Positions 45,766 through 55,386 of a stretch of DNA of 64,000 nt are shown one piece after another. Source of the stretch: Burkholderia oklahomensis C6786 (GTDB lineage Bacteria; Pseudomonadota; Gammaproteobacteria; Burkholderiales; Burkholderiaceae). Location of the stretch: positions 3,906,001 to 3,970,000 of the forward strand of contig NZ_CP009555.1 of assembly GCF_000959365.1 (NCBI RefSeq), in the 5' to 3' direction. Made by a program: the position numbers and the translations under genes. How positions within the stretch are numbered: the stretch's first letter is position 1; each line of letters starts with the position of its first letter. The notes under the pieces were generated by a model. It did no database searches and was not told the origin of the DNA. It was given only the letters and a program-made list of their open reading frames with translations.

Positions 45766-46189
45766 CCGTCGTCGAGCGCGCGAAACGCGGCCGGAAAGTC
45801 GACAGCCTGTTCCTCTTCCCGAACCGGAAGGGGCAGATGTACTCGAAGAGCGGATGGGCGTCAGTGTGGCAGGACGCGATGTCGCGATGTACGCCTACAT
45901 CGGCGCGTACGATGCTGAGATCGCGAAGGAGTTCGAGGTGAAGAAGATGCGCGAGGCGGCGCAGCGAATCGCGAACCGAATCAACCGGCCGGTCAGAGGT
46001 GGCATGGAGTTGATGCTAACGAAGCACGCCGACTACTTCTCGCTGTTGGACATTCGCCCTGCCCGATTACGACGAAACTCGAGAATCGAGCGGCTGACGC
46101 CTACGATTTCGCGGCGCACTCGAACCCGAGCCACAACACACCGACACTACGATAAACGGAAGATAAAAGCCGCGAACGCGACAGAGTAA
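45757..46189 (+). pseudogene. Integrase remnant next to tRNA-His
   Basis: LHAVVERAKRGRKVDSLFLF, then PNRKGQMYSKSGWASVWQDAM, is the core of a phage-type tyrosine integrase. The frame is then lost. A second frame ends TTHRHYDKRKIKAANATE, which has the Tyr-containing C-terminus of such integrases. The His/Arg box is not recognisable. It lies 85 bases from the tRNA, the usual place for the gene that built the island. Confidence 0.72.
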
Positions 46190-46235
46190 ATTCCGAAATC
46201 CGGGTTTCCGTTCCGAAATTCACATCGCGGAAAGC

Positions 46236-46261
46236 AAAACAGGCACCTAAGTGCCTGTTTT
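46236..46261 (-). terminator. tRNA-His terminator
   Basis: AAAACAGGCAC and GTGCCTGTTTT form a perfect 11-base stem with a four-base loop, ending in a T-run when read on the minus strand, 13 bases after the tRNA. Confidence 0.85.
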
Positions 46262-46271
46262 GTCTGAGAAT

Positions 46272-46300
46272 TCTGGGGTGGCTGATGGGACTCGAACCCA
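46272..46300. repeat. attR: tRNA-His 3' end repeat
   Basis: 29 bases identical to 27176-27204; all but the last two outer bases lie within the tRNA-His gene, so the island restored a complete tRNA. Confidence 0.88.
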
Positions 46301-46350
46301 CGACGACAGGAATCACAATCCTGGACTCTACCAACTGAGCTACAGCCACC
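46274..46350 (-). tRNA. tRNA-His (GTG)
   Basis: 77 bases starting GGTGGCTGTAGCTCAGTTGG, with the extra 5' G typical of tRNA-His, the anticodon GTG in an ATTGTGATT loop, a GGTTCGAGTCC T-arm and an encoded CCA. Intact despite serving as the island insertion site. Confidence 0.97.
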
Positions 46351-46419
46351 ACTATTTTTCCCCGCTTGATTCGCCGCAGTTGGCTCATCAATGAAGAAGC
46401 GAGATTATACAAAGGCCGT

Positions 46420-47439
46420 TTAACTTTGCAAAGCCTTTTCTTCAAAAAAATCTTCCGGAGTCGTCAGGTGCGCGCGCGCCTCGTCGAAGATCGACAGATC
46501 GCCGCGCGCAAGACGCTTGCTGTCCGACAGCACGCGGCGCCAGCCGCGCGCGCCCGCGACGCCGCGATACAGACCGAGCGCATGCCGGACGATCGCGCCG
46601 AGATATGTGCCGCGCGCGAGTTCGGTCGCACAGTATTCGACGAGTTGCGCCTCCACTGCCTCGCGCGTCGGCGCCGGCGTGGCCGCGCCGTAGAAGCGCG
46701 CGTCGACGTCGGCAAGCACGTACGGATTGTGATAAGCCTCGCGGCCGAGCATCACGCCGTCGACGTGCTGCAGGTGCCGCTCGACTTCGTCGAGCGTCGT
46801 GATGCCGCCGTTGACGATGATCTCGAGCTGAGGAAAATCCTGCTTCAGCCGATACGCGTAGTCGTACTTGAGCGGCGGAATCTCGCGGTTCTCTTTCGGC
46901 GACAAGCCCTTCAGGATCGCGTTGCGCGCATGCACGATGAACACGTCGCAGCCAGCCGCGGCGACCGTGCCGACGAAGTCGCGCACGAACGCGTAGTCCT
47001 CGACCGCGTCCACGCCGATCCGATGCTTGACCGTCACCGGAATCGACACCGCGTCGCACATCGCCTTCACGCAATCGGCGACGAGTTGCGGCTCGTTCAT
47101 CAGGCACGCGCCGAACGCGCCGCGCTGCACGCGCTCGGATGGACAGCCGCAATTCAGGTTGATTTCGTCGTAGCCCCAGCGCTCGCCGAGCTTCGCGGAA
47201 TGCGCGAGATCCGCGGGCTCGCTGCCGCCGAGCTGCAGCGCGACGGGCGCTTCGCCGGGCGTGAACGCCAGGTGGCGCGCGACGTCGCCGTGGACCAGCG
47301 CGCCCGTCGTCACCATCTCCGTGTAAAGCCACGTGTGGCGCGAGATCGTCCGATGAAACGAACGGCAGTGGCGATCGGTCCAGTCCATCATCGGGGCGAC
47401 GGACACTCGGCGTGGACTGAACGAAGACGAGGCAGACAT
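46420..47439 (-). CDS. dusA: tRNA-dihydrouridine(20/20a) synthase DusA
   Basis: 339 residues. FMN-dependent TIM-barrel enzyme reducing U20/U20a in tRNA. The signature RVSVAPMMDWTDRHCRSFHR and EINLNCGCPSERVQRGAFGA, with the catalytic Cys, are diagnostic; VHARNAILKGLSPKENREIP and VNGGI follow. The C-terminal helical domain includes RHALGLYRGVAGARGWRR. The start at 47439 fits the family; a longer frame to 47574 is unlikely. Its 3' end faces tRNA-His. Confidence 0.95.
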   Translation of the reverse strand: MSASSSFSPRRVSVAPMMDWTDRHCRSFHRTISRHTWLYTEMVTTGALVHGDVARHLAFTPGEAPVALQLGGSEPADLAHSAKLGERWGYDEINLNCGCPSERVQRGAFGACLMNEPQLVADCVKAMCDAVSIPVTVKHRIGVDAVEDYAFVRDFVGTVAAAGCDVFIVHARNAILKGLSPKENREIPPLKYDYAYRLKQDFPQLEIIVNGGITTLDEVERHLQHVDGVMLGREAYHNPYVLADVDARFYGAATPAPTREAVEAQLVEYCATELARGTYLGAIVRHALGLYRGVAGARGWRRVLSDSKRLARGDLSIFDEARAHLTTPEDFFEEKALQS

Positions 47440-47887
47440 AGGCAGTACGGAAAAGCGCGGCGGCGCGTGGACAACCGCGCATTTTACCGCAATGCGACCG
47501 AAGGACAGGTTCGCGGGACGCGCGGCGCGCCGTTCGCGCTTGCCGATTCCCAAATGCGAAAGCCCCGACCGCATGACGCAGCCGGGGCTTTCTTTCGCAT
47601 CAGATCCTTTGGCACGAGGAGAAGATGCTTGAACCAGTATATTCGACGCGCGCCGCGCGGCACGCCGATTCTTTGTGAATATTTGTATCGCTATTCAAGC
47701 GGTCGCGTGCGAGAACCGATCCAATCGGATGGATCGATGCGAATACCGCCATCGAAGGTGCGTCGACAGCCCTGCGACACCGACGATGCACCGCCTCGAA
47801 TCCGATGCCGCGCCCAATCGATTCGCGCCTCGCTCCCGCACGATCCGCGCGCGGATCGCCGGCGCAACCGAGTACGGACAAAGCCCG
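47440..47887. other. Intergenic region upstream of dusA
   Basis: 448 bases holding the hairpin at 47556-47598 and presumably the dusA promoter; no gene is supported. Confidence 0.5.
47556..47598 (+). terminator. Terminator-like hairpin
   Basis: AAAGCCCCG (47559-47567) and CGGGGCTTT (47583-47591), followed on the plus strand by CTTTC. Which transcript it serves is unclear: no plus-strand gene precedes it, so it may limit antisense transcription into the region. Confidence 0.5.
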
Positions 47888-48142
47888 TCAAACGACCCCC
47901 GCCCCCAGCAGTTCCCGATCGACCGTCGATCGCGCGACGGCGAGCGTCTGCTCGATTACCCTGCGCTCGCTGAGCAGCAGCCCGTCGATATGCACGAGGC
48001 GCCAGTCGATCACGACCGCGCCGCCCTGCAGCACCCGGTAATGGGCTTTCTCGCCCGCCCAGAGCTGCTCGGTCTTCACTTCGATGTCGTAGCCCTTGTA
48101 AGACTCGCCGAAGTCGCCGATGTCATTGCCTTTCGGTTCCAT
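47888..48142 (-). CDS. Small conserved protein of unknown function
   Basis: 84 residues; GGAGG lies eight bases before the ATG at 48142. The sequence SYKGYDIEVKTEQLWAGEKA, then HYRVLQGGAVVIDWRLVHID, suggests a small beta-rich soluble domain. It is followed by no close gene and preceded by another short minus-strand gene 78 bases upstream. I do not recognise a family. Confidence 0.72.
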   Translation of the reverse strand: MEPKGNDIGDFGESYKGYDIEVKTEQLWAGEKAHYRVLQGGAVVIDWRLVHIDGLLLSERRVIEQTLAVARSTVDRELLGAGVV

Positions 48143-48220
48143 TTTGTCGCCTCCCCGATCCGGACGGACCGTGCGCCGGCGCATACGGGCAAACCCTGCG
48201 CCCGGCGTCTGCCGTCTCCG

Positions 48221-48418
48221 TCAATCGTACGCTTCAGATAGGTAAGCCTTGCCGTCGTCGGTGATGTCGACCCGGTCGGGCCCGCTCAGATAGACGAAGC
48301 CGTCGTTCAGAAGCTCCTCGAGCGGCAGCCGGAAACCCGCCGGCAACGGCCGACCGGCACCGAACTGGTCGATCCACTTCAGCGCTTCGATCGCTTCGGG
48401 ACTCAGGATAGGAAACAT
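48221..48418 (-). CDS. Very small protein of unknown function
   Basis: 65 residues with GGAGG before the ATG at 48418. MFPILSPEAIEALKWIDQFG followed by LEELLNDGFVYLSGPDRVDI looks like a small winged-helix-like or helical fold (DITDDGKAYL resembles the wing of such domains). Probably expressed with the next gene. Confidence 0.7.
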   Translation of the reverse strand: MFPILSPEAIEALKWIDQFGAGRPLPAGFRLPLEELLNDGFVYLSGPDRVDITDDGKAYLSEAYD

Positions 48419-48548
48419 GGCCCGCCTCCGCCGTCGGTTTCATTGCATCCTAGCACTTTCACAAGTGCCGGGAAGAACGGCGAAGCCGGTGCCCGGCCGG
48501 CGCGAGAGACCGCCCCGCGCCGGGCGACGCTTCAACGCAACCGCCCGC

Positions 48549-48764
48549 TCACAGGCGCGCGATCGACACCTCCGTCGACTTGACGAGCGCCACCACCTCG
48601 GTGCCGACCTTCAGCTCCAGTTCGTCGATCGAGCGCGTCGTGATGACCGACGTGACGATGCCGAACGGCGTGTCGACGTCGACCTCGGACACGACGGGCC
48701 CGCGGATGATCTCTTTCACCTTGCCCCGGAATTGATTGCGTACGTTGATTGCCGTGATGCTCAT
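48549..48764 (-). CDS. ssuF: Mop/TOBE-domain protein SsuF
   Basis: 71 residues forming a single molybdopterin-binding-like (TOBE) domain: MSITAINVRNQFRGKVKEII at the start, then GIVTSVITTRSIDELELKVG and VVALVKSTEVSIA. In Pseudomonas putida the same small protein ends the ssu operon and is needed for growth on sulfonates; here too it follows ssuB, 81 bases downstream. Confidence 0.85.
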   Translation of the reverse strand: MSITAINVRNQFRGKVKEIIRGPVVSEVDVDTPFGIVTSVITTRSIDELELKVGTEVVALVKSTEVSIARL

Positions 48765-48845
48765 CGGGTATTCGCTCCGAATGGTTCGTCTGATTGATCG
48801 ATGCGATCGGTCCGATCGCGTGGGCCGCGCTTCGGCGCACGCCCG

Positions 48846-49850
48846 TCATACCGCCCAGCGCAGCCCGCCCGCCGCCTTCGCGCGACCGCGCATGCCGCCC
48901 TGATCCGCCGCGGCCGGCGACGCCGCCCCCGCCGCATCCGTGCCCGTCAGCACGCGTTGCAGCACGCGATCCTCGAGCGCGGCGAACGCCGCCGACGCCC
49001 GCGCGCGCGGCCGGCCGAGCGGCACCGGCTGATCGAACGCGATCCTGCCCGCCTCGATGAGCAGGATCCGGTCGGCGAGCGCGACCGCTTCCTGCACGTC
49101 GTGCGTGACGAGCAGCGCGGTGAAGCGATGCTCGCGCCACAGGCGCTCGATCAGCGCATGCATCTCGATGCGCGTGAGCGCATCGAGCGCGCCGAGCGGC
49201 TCGTCGAGCAGCAGCAGTTGCGGCCGATGAACGAGCGCCCGCGCGAGCGCGACGCGCTGCCGCTGGCCGCCCGATAGCTGCGCGGGCCAGTCGTTCGCAC
49301 GCGCGAGCAGCCCGACTTCGTCGAGCACCGCGCGCGCATCGTCCTTCGCGCGCCGCCCGAGGCCGAGCATCACGTTCTGCAGCACGGTCTTCCACGGCAG
49401 CAGACGCGCGTCCTGATACATGATCCGCGTGTCGAGCGCGTCGCCGCCGTCGCCGCGCTTGGTGAGCGCGCCGGCGCTCGGCGTCTCGAGCTCCGCGACA
49501 AGCCGCAGCAGCGTGGACTTGCCGCAGCCGCTTCGGCCGACGATCGCAACGAAGCTGCCGCGCTCGATCGACAGATCGACGTCGGCGAGCACGGTCCGCT
49601 CGCCGTAGCGCTTGCTTACCCGCTGCAGGCGCACCGAAGCATCGGCCGCGGCGTCGCGAGCGTCGTCGTCGGGCGGCGCGCGGCGCAGCTCGCCGCCCGA
49701 CGCGAACGGCAGCACGTGCGCGCCGCCGTCGCGCTCGAGCACCGCGGCGTCCTGGGCGTCGCCATCCGCGGTGCGCGGCTGCGCGAGCTCGGCTTCGAGA
49801 TCCGCGCCCGCAATCGGGCCGTAGGTGGCGGCCAACGTGGTTCCAGTCAT
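48846..49850 (-). CDS. ssuB: Sulfonate ABC transporter ATPase
   Basis: 334 residues. Walker [21 protein letters not shown]-loop [20 protein letters not shown] (the LLPW is typical of SsuB/TauB), signature [20 protein letters not shown] and Walker [17 protein letters not shown] are intact. An unusual N-terminal extension of about 75 residues precedes the domain and is Ala/Asp-rich. The start at 49850 overlaps the ssuC stop as ATGA. Confidence 0.93.
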   Translation of the reverse strand: MTGTTLAATYGPIAGADLEAELAQPRTADGDAQDAAVLERDGGAHVLPFASGGELRRAPPDDDARDAAADASVRLQRVSKRYGERTVLADVDLSIERGSFVAIVGRSGCGKSTLLRLVAELETPSAGALTKRGDGGDALDTRIMYQDARLLPWKTVLQNVMLGLGRRAKDDARAVLDEVGLLARANDWPAQLSGGQRQRVALARALVHRPQLLLLDEPLGALDALTRIEMHALIERLWREHRFTALLVTHDVQEAVALADRILLIEAGRIAFDQPVPLGRPRARASAAFAALEDRVLQRVLTGTDAAGAASPAAADQGGMRGRAKAAGGLRWAV

Positions 49851-50665
49851 GCCTGGGCTCCCGGTTGATACGCGGGGTGCCAGCGCAGCGTCGCGCGCTC
49901 GAGCCACTTCGCGAGCACGTCGGCGAGCTTGCCGAGTGCCGCGTACAGCAGGATGCCGACCACCACCACGTCGGTTTGCAAGAATTCGCGCGCGTTCATC
50001 GTCATGTAGCCGATGCCCGATTGCGCGGAGATCGTTTCGGCGACGATCAGCATCACCCACATCAGCCCGAGCGCGAACCGCACGCCGACGAGAATCGACG
50101 GCAGCGCGCCCGGCAGGATCACGTCGCGATAGAGCGCGAAGCCCTTCACGCCATAGCTCCTCGCCATCTCGACGAGGCCCGCGTCGACCGAACGGATCCC
50201 GTGATACGTGTTGATGTAGATCGGAAAGAACACGCCGAGCGCGACGAGGAACAGCTTCGCCTTCTCGTCGATGCCGAACCACAGGATCACGAGCGGGATC
50301 ATCGCGAGCGCCGGGATGTTGCGGATCATCTGGATCGTCGAATCGAGCGCGACTTCGGCCGCCTTCGAGAGTCCCGTCGCGAGGCCGAGCGCGAGCCCGA
50401 CGCCGCCGCCGATCGCAAAGCCGACGAGCGCGCGCCACGTGCTGACCTTCACGTTCGCCCACATGTCGCCCGATTCGACGAGCGCCCACGCGGCGCGCAC
50501 GACGGCGAGCGGCTCGGGCAGCACGCGGTTCGACAGCGCGCCCGAGCGCGCGCCGAGCTCCCACGCGAGCGCGAGCACGAGCGGCACGAGCCACGGCGCG
50601 ATCGCGCGCGCCGCCTGGCCGGCGCGGCGGGTCGCGAAGCCTGAGCTGGAGCGCGTCGTTGCCAT
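49847..50665 (-). CDS. ssuC: Sulfonate ABC transporter permease
   Basis: 272 residues with six membrane helices. [20 protein letters not shown] is the typical SsuC/TauC stretch, and the EAA-loop is [28 protein letters not shown] precedes the ATG at 50665. It partners SsuB; the binding protein SsuA is not in this operon. Confidence 0.94.
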   Translation of the reverse strand: MATTRSSSGFATRRAGQAARAIAPWLVPLVLALAWELGARSGALSNRVLPEPLAVVRAAWALVESGDMWANVKVSTWRALVGFAIGGGVGLALGLATGLSKAAEVALDSTIQMIRNIPALAMIPLVILWFGIDEKAKLFLVALGVFFPIYINTYHGIRSVDAGLVEMARSYGVKGFALYRDVILPGALPSILVGVRFALGLMWVMLIVAETISAQSGIGYMTMNAREFLQTDVVVVGILLYAALGKLADVLAKWLERATLRWHPAYQPGAQA

Positions 50666-50682
50666 GTCGATGTCCTCCTCGC

Positions 50683-51840
50683 TCAGCTCTGGCTCGCCTT
50701 CGGCAGATACTGATTGCCGACGACTTCGCCGAACGGCCCCGACAGCGGCCCCGCGCGCCGCGCGTTGCCGCCGCCCTTGACGAGCGGGAACACGAGTTCG
50801 GCGAAGCGGTACGACTCTTCGAGGTGCGGATAGCCGGACAGGATGAACGTCTCGATGCCGAGCTCCGTGTATTCGCGCATCCGCGCGGCGACTTGTTCCG
50901 GATTCCCGACGAGTGCCGTGCCCGCGCCGCCGCGAACGAGGCCGACGCCCGCCCACAGATTCGGATAGATCTCGAGCTCCTGGCGCGAGCCGCGCTTGCC
51001 GCCGTGCAGCGCGGCCATCCGGCGCTGCCCTTCGGAATCCATCTTCGCGAACGCCTGCTGCGCGCGCGCGATCGTGTCGTCGTCGAGCCGGCTGATGAGA
51101 CGGTCGGCGTCGCGCCACGCTTCTTCCTCGGTCTCGCGCACGATCACGTGCAGGCGGATCCCGAACTTGATCTTGCGCCCGCGCCCGGCCGCGCGTGCGC
51201 GGATGTCGGCGATCTTCTTCTCGACCGCCGCGGGCGGCTCGCCCCAGGTCAGGTAGGTATCGATGTGATCGGCCGCGATCGCGTGCGCGGCGGGCGACGA
51301 GCCGCCGAACCACAGCGGCGGATGCGGATGCTGGACGGGCGGATACAGCAGCTTGCCGCCCTTCGCCTGCAGATGCTCGCCGTCGAAATCGACGCTGCCG
51401 TTCTCGTGCGATTCGGCGAGCAGCTTGCGCCAGATGTGCAGGAAGTCGTCGGTGATCGCGTAGCGCGCGTCGTGATCGGCGAAGAGGCCGTCGCCCTCGA
51501 GCTCGGCCGAATCGCCGCCCGTCACGACGTTGATGAGGAGACGCCCGTCGGAGAGCCGGTCGAACGTCGACGCCATCCGCGCGGACAGCCCCGGCGACGA
51601 CAGCCCCGGCCGGATCGCGACGAGGAACTTCAGCCGCTTCGTCGCCGGAATGAGGCTCGACGCGACGACCCACGCATCCTCGCACGAGCGGCCCGTCGGC
51701 AGCAGCACGCCGTCGTAGCCGAGCGTGTCGGCCGCGACGGCGACCTGCCGGAAGTAATCATAGTCCGCGGCGCGCGCGCCCTCGGCCGTGCCGAGATAGC
51801 GGCTGTCGCCGTGCGTGGGGATGAACCAAAACACATTCAT
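50683..51840 (-). CDS. ssuD: FMNH2-dependent alkanesulfonate monooxygenase
   Basis: 385 residues, luciferase-like TIM barrel. [20 protein letters not shown] is the family start. The catalytic Cys is in [15 protein letters not shown], and [35 protein letters not shown] and [20 protein letters not shown] follow. It cleaves the C-S bond of alkanesulfonates to release sulfite, using FMNH2 from an SsuE-type reductase, which is not encoded nearby. AGGAG precedes the ATG. First gene of ssuDCBF. Confidence 0.96.
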   Translation of the reverse strand: MNVFWFIPTHGDSRYLGTAEGARAADYDYFRQVAVAADTLGYDGVLLPTGRSCEDAWVVASSLIPATKRLKFLVAIRPGLSSPGLSARMASTFDRLSDGRLLINVVTGGDSAELEGDGLFADHDARYAITDDFLHIWRKLLAESHENGSVDFDGEHLQAKGGKLLYPPVQHPHPPLWFGGSSPAAHAIAADHIDTYLTWGEPPAAVEKKIADIRARAAGRGRKIKFGIRLHVIVRETEEEAWRDADRLISRLDDDTIARAQQAFAKMDSEGQRRMAALHGGKRGSRQELEIYPNLWAGVGLVRGGAGTALVGNPEQVAARMREYTELGIETFILSGYPHLEESYRFAELVFPLVKGGGNARRAGPLSGPFGEVVGNQYLPKASQS

Positions 51841-52190
51841 GCGATGCTCCTGCCTGACTGATCGTGCAAAAAATGGGCGACGGCGACGCGACGATGCGCG
51901 GACGGACGCAGCACGCGCGACGCTCGCGGATGAGTTGGGGAACACATGCCGCAGCGGATCGAGCGGCGTGCGCGCGCTTTCGCGCGGGAGGCGGCTTGGC
52001 CGTCTCAGGGAAATCAGTCTAGGGAGCGCGGTTTCGTATAGGAACGATTTTTTTGAGCTTAGGTTTTCCGCTTTCGTGCTTTGCGTGCTGCTGCAGCGAA
52101 TATGAACGCACGGGCCCCTATAATGTCGCACCAAGTCCCTGACAACCCGGCGCGCGCCGCACGGCGCCGCGCCCTCACGTGGCGCTCTCG
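51841..52190. other. Divergent promoter region of ssuD and a membrane protein gene
   Basis: 350 bases without a gene. It contains the sulfur motif and an A/T-rich patch at 52040-52075. The stretch CCTATAATGTC near 52116 carries a TATAAT that could serve the plus-strand membrane protein. Confidence 0.55.
52040..52049 (-). promoter_or_regulatory. Sulfur-gene motif upstream of ssuD
   Basis: AATCGTTCCT on the minus strand, 200-209 bases before ssuD, the same decamer as upstream of sbp. Candidate CysB/SsuR site; orientation relative to the gene is opposite to that at sbp. Confidence 0.45.
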
Positions 52191-52622
52191 ATGCAGAAAG
52201 TGATCCTGCCGTTTCTGTCCGGCTTCCTCGCCGCTCTCTTCTTCCGTGAGGCGACGCTCGCACTTTTGCATACGGCCGGCCTCATCGAGGCGACGGGCTT
52301 CTCGACCGCGCCGTTCGCACCGCTCGGCATTCCTGAATTCGTCGCGAACGCGATCATGAGCGCGTGCTGGGCGATCCTGATGGCGTGGCTGCTGCGCGTG
52401 TCGCCCGAGCGCGCGGCGCCATGGGTGCCGTCGCTCGTGTTCGGCGGCGTCGTGCTCACCGCCGCGCGCGTGTTCGCGATCGATCCGCTGCGCGGCATCT
52501 GGCCCGCCGGCAACATGCTGCCGCCGCTCGTCGTCGGCTTCGTCGCGAACGCGGCCTGGGGCTGGGGCGCGCTCGTGTTCATGCGCGCGTTCATGTCGGA
52601 TGACGGCGGCGACGACGCGTGA
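52191..52622 (+). CDS. Small integral membrane protein of unknown function
   Basis: 143 residues with four hydrophobic segments: [53 protein letters not shown] and [24 protein letters not shown] at 52179 is an alternative start. No motif points to a function. It is divergent from ssuD. Confidence 0.75.
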   Translation: MQKVILPFLSGFLAALFFREATLALLHTAGLIEATGFSTAPFAPLGIPEFVANAIMSACWAILMAWLLRVSPERAAPWVPSLVFGGVVLTAARVFAIDPLRGIWPAGNMLPPLVVGFVANAAWGWGALVFMRAFMSDDGGDDA

Positions 52623-52963
52623 GCGTCGCCCGCCGGGCTCGGCGCTCCATCGTCGCCGCCGGAACGTGACGCGAACGTCTCTCATCGGATGATCGTGCGG
52701 CCGCCGGCGCGGATCGGCGCAGTCGCCGCCGAAACGACGCTCCGGCATCGTGTCGCCGGGTTACCGTCCGGTCATCGTCGAGACCGATCGGCCGAGCGTT
52801 TGTCGCGCGTCGATCCGGCACCGGCCGTCGGACGCGCGATGTCGTACGACGCGCGGCGCCGTTCGCATGCGAGCATGCGAAGCGCGCGCCCCGGCGACGA
52901 TCGAGCGCGGCGGGCACGTCGTCCGCCCGTGCCCGCGGCGCCCCTACGCGCGCCGCGACGCCA
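52623..52963. other. Intergenic region, no supported gene
   Basis: Convergent gap of 341 bases; no hairpin with a T-run or coding signal stands out. Confidence 0.5.
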
Positions 52964-54106
52964 TCAGTCGCGCAAACCCATGAGCGGATGCTCGTCCGCG
53001 CGCCACGGGCTCTCGAACATCTCCGCGACCGCCTCAGCGGTCACGTCCGGAATCGTCGGATAACGCCACTTCGGCGCGTGATCCTTGTCGACGATCACCG
53101 CACGCACGCCCTCGATTACATCGCCGCGCGCGAACGTCGAGCGCGTCAGGTCGAGGTCGCGCCGCAGGCAATCGGCCATCGTCGCCCCGCGCGCGCGTTC
53201 GACGACTTCGACCGACACCGCCATCGACAGCGGCGACAGCGAACCGCCGCGCATCGCGTCGCGCGCCTTGTCGACCCACGCGGCGCGCACCGCGTCGTCG
53301 CGCTCGGCGTCGAGCGACGCGGCGATCGCGGCGACGTCGGCACGCGCGAAATGCTTGTCGATCGACGCGCGCGCGGCCGCGAGCGCCGACGCGTTTGGCG
53401 CAGGCGTCACCGCGTGCCGCGCGGCCTCGGCCGCGACGCGCGCCGTCACCGCCGCGCCGTCGTCGAAGCGCTCGGCGCGCAACGCGTCGAGCAGCGCGGG
53501 CAGCGCCGCATCAGGCAGATACGTGTCGGCGAGCCCCGCGTACAGCGCGCCCGCCGCGTCGAGCGTCGCGCCCGTGACGGCGAGATAGCGGCCGAGCGCG
53601 CCCGGCGTGCGCGCGAGGAACCAGCTCATGCCGACGTCCGGAAAGAGACCGATGCGCGTTTCCGGCATCGCCATCTTCGTCGAGTCGGTCACGACGCGCA
53701 GCCCGCCCGTGCGCTTCGCCGCCTGCGAGATGCCCATCCCGCCGCCCATCACGACGCCGTGCATCAGCGCGATGTACGGCTTCGGATACGTGAAGATCGC
53801 GTGGTTCAGCGAATACTCTTCGATGAAGAACGTGTCGATCGACGATTGATCGCCGCGCCGGTGCGCATCGTAGAAGAAGCGCACGTCGCCGCCCGCGCAG
53901 AATGCGCGCGGATGCGGGCTGTGGATCACGACCGCGAGCACGTCGGGATCGTCGCGCCACGCGTCGAGCGCGCGATGCAGCGCGCGGATCATCTCGGTCG
54001 ACAGCGCGTTGAGCGCCTGCGGACGGTTCAGTTCGAGAAAGCCGATGCGGTTCGCGACATGCGCGCGGACGTCGGCTTGCGGAGAATCGTTGCGGGAAGC
54101 GTTCAT
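52964..54106 (-). CDS. 3-hydroxyisobutyryl-CoA hydrolase / enoyl-CoA hydratase family
   Basis: 380 residues, too long for a plain enoyl-CoA hydratase and typical of HIBYL-CoA hydrolase (ECH_2 family) in valine degradation. RAFCAGGDVRFFYDAHRRGD forms the oxyanion region, MHGVVMGGGMGISQAAKRTG follows, and MAMPETRIGLFPDVGMSWFL carries the Glu and Asp of the hydrolase active site. The C-terminal FARGDVIEGVRAVIVDKD, then PKWRYP, is diagnostic of this group. Confidence 0.9.
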   Translation of the reverse strand: MNASRNDSPQADVRAHVANRIGFLELNRPQALNALSTEMIRALHRALDAWRDDPDVLAVVIHSPHPRAFCAGGDVRFFYDAHRRGDQSSIDTFFIEEYSLNHAIFTYPKPYIALMHGVVMGGGMGISQAAKRTGGLRVVTDSTKMAMPETRIGLFPDVGMSWFLARTPGALGRYLAVTGATLDAAGALYAGLADTYLPDAALPALLDALRAERFDDGAAVTARVAAEAARHAVTPAPNASALAAARASIDKHFARADVAAIAASLDAERDDAVRAAWVDKARDAMRGGSLSPLSMAVSVEVVERARGATMADCLRRDLDLTRSTFARGDVIEGVRAVIVDKDHAPKWRYPTIPDVTAEAVAEMFESPWRADEHPLMGLRD

Positions 54107-54139
54107 GGCAATGGAGAGTGACGTGGACGGGCGCGATCG

Positions 54140-54478
54140 TCAGTGCGCCTGCATCTTCGAAAAGAGATTGAGCACCGCGACGCCCGAGACGATGAGCGCG
54201 AGCCCGACGACCGCGGGCCAGTCCGGCACCTGCCGATAGAGGACGACCGCGACGAGCGTGATGAGCACGATGCCCGCGCCCGACCAGATCGCGTACACGA
54301 TGCCGACGGGCATGCTCTTGAGCGTCAGCGACAGGCAATAGAACGCGGTGCCGTAGCCCGCGGCGACGACGAGCGTCGGCCAAAGCCGCGTGAAGCCTTC
54401 GGCCGCGCGCAGCGCCGACGTGCCGATCACCTCGGCGACGATCGCGATCGCGAGCCATGCGTAACCGGGCAGCTGCAT
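54140..54478 (-). CDS. EmrE-type small multidrug resistance transporter
   Basis: 112 residues, four membrane helices, proton-driven export of quaternary cations as a homodimer. The essential Glu is in IVAEVIGTSALRAAEGFTRL, Trp in VYAIWSGAGIVLITL, and the sequence is clearly EmrE/QacE rather than SugE. The ATG at 54478 lies five bases before the end of the upstream UPF0303 gene. Confidence 0.9.
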   Translation of the reverse strand: MQLPGYAWLAIAIVAEVIGTSALRAAEGFTRLWPTLVVAAGYGTAFYCLSLTLKSMPVGIVYAIWSGAGIVLITLVAVVLYRQVPDWPAVVGLALIVSGVAVLNLFSKMQAH

Positions 54479-54482
54479 CGCG

Positions 54483-54980
54483 TCAGCTCCTCGCGAGCGC
54501 AAGCGCGTCGTACGCGTGGCCGAGCTGCGCGCACAGCGCCTCGACGACGAGCTCGTGGTCGCCGCGCTGCGGCAGCCCCGATACGGTGACCGAGCCGATC
54601 ACGCCCGCCCCCGCGACCGTCAGCGGAAACGCGCCGCCGTGCGACGCGTATTCGGCGACGGGCAGCCCGTGCTTGTCGGCGAGCGTCGCGCCCGCCTGCT
54701 GCATCCGCAGGCCGACCGCATACGAGCTGCGCCGGAAATGCGCGACGACGTTGCCTTTGCGGCGCGCCCAGTCGACGTTGTCGGGCGTCGCGCCGTCGAG
54801 CAGCGCGAAGAAGAGCGGCTGACCGAACGTGCGCACGTCGATCGCGACCGCGTGGCCGCGCGCGAGTGCGAACTCGCGCAGCTGCGAGCCGAGCGCCCAT
54901 GCGCGTGCGGCGTCGAACTGCGGGAACACGAGGGTCTTTTCCTGTATGGCGATCGACTGCAGATCGAGGGCGATGTCCAT
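54483..54980 (-). CDS. UPF0303 / heme-degrading-domain family protein
   Basis: 165 residues of the DUF336 (GlcG/HbpS-like) superfamily, UPF0303 group. [40 protein letters not shown] and [20 protein letters not shown] are characteristic. The start at 54980 gives the usual length. Function is not established; yeast and bacterial relatives are proposed to bind heme or assist protein folding. It probably shares a transcript with the EmrE-type gene. Confidence 0.88.
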   Translation of the reverse strand: MDIALDLQSIAIQEKTLVFPQFDAARAWALGSQLREFALARGHAVAIDVRTFGQPLFFALLDGATPDNVDWARRKGNVVAHFRRSSYAVGLRMQQAGATLADKHGLPVAEYASHGGAFPLTVAGAGVIGSVTVSGLPQRGDHELVVEALCAQLGHAYDALALARS

Positions 54981-55198
54981 GAAGCGTGTGTGCGAACGAT
55001 AGCGAAAATACGGAAAGGGAAAGGCCGCCCGCTCCGGACGGCAGACGCGCTGCGCGGCCCGTGCGGCGCGGCCGACGAAACCGTCCGATTCTAGCGCAGC
55101 ACCGCTTTCGAACCGTTCGAGCACGGCGGCGAATAGAAATCGTCGACAAGGGATTGCAATTCCTCGGGTAACTCCTTATAATTTCATCTTTCGACGGA

Positions 55199-55275
<77 letters not shown>

Positions 55276-55347
55276 AGCCAGATTTCGCAAGCGGCGCTCA
55301 ACGCGCACGAGCATGCGAGAACGGACGAATCCTCGTCGAAACCGATC

Positions 55348-55386
55348 AGAAAGCCCGCCCTCCACGGTGGGCTTTCTGCTTTTTCG
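55348..55386 (+). terminator. Rho-independent terminator after tRNA-fMet
   Basis: AGAAAGCCC (55348-55356) pairs with GGGCTTTCT (55369-55377), extended by three inner pairs, followed by GCTTTTTC. Confidence 0.85.

Noticed and set aside
46420..47439. dusA as the integration site of the island
   Set aside because: Although dusA is a known integration hot spot, its sequence is complete and unduplicated; the repeat lies in tRNA-His.
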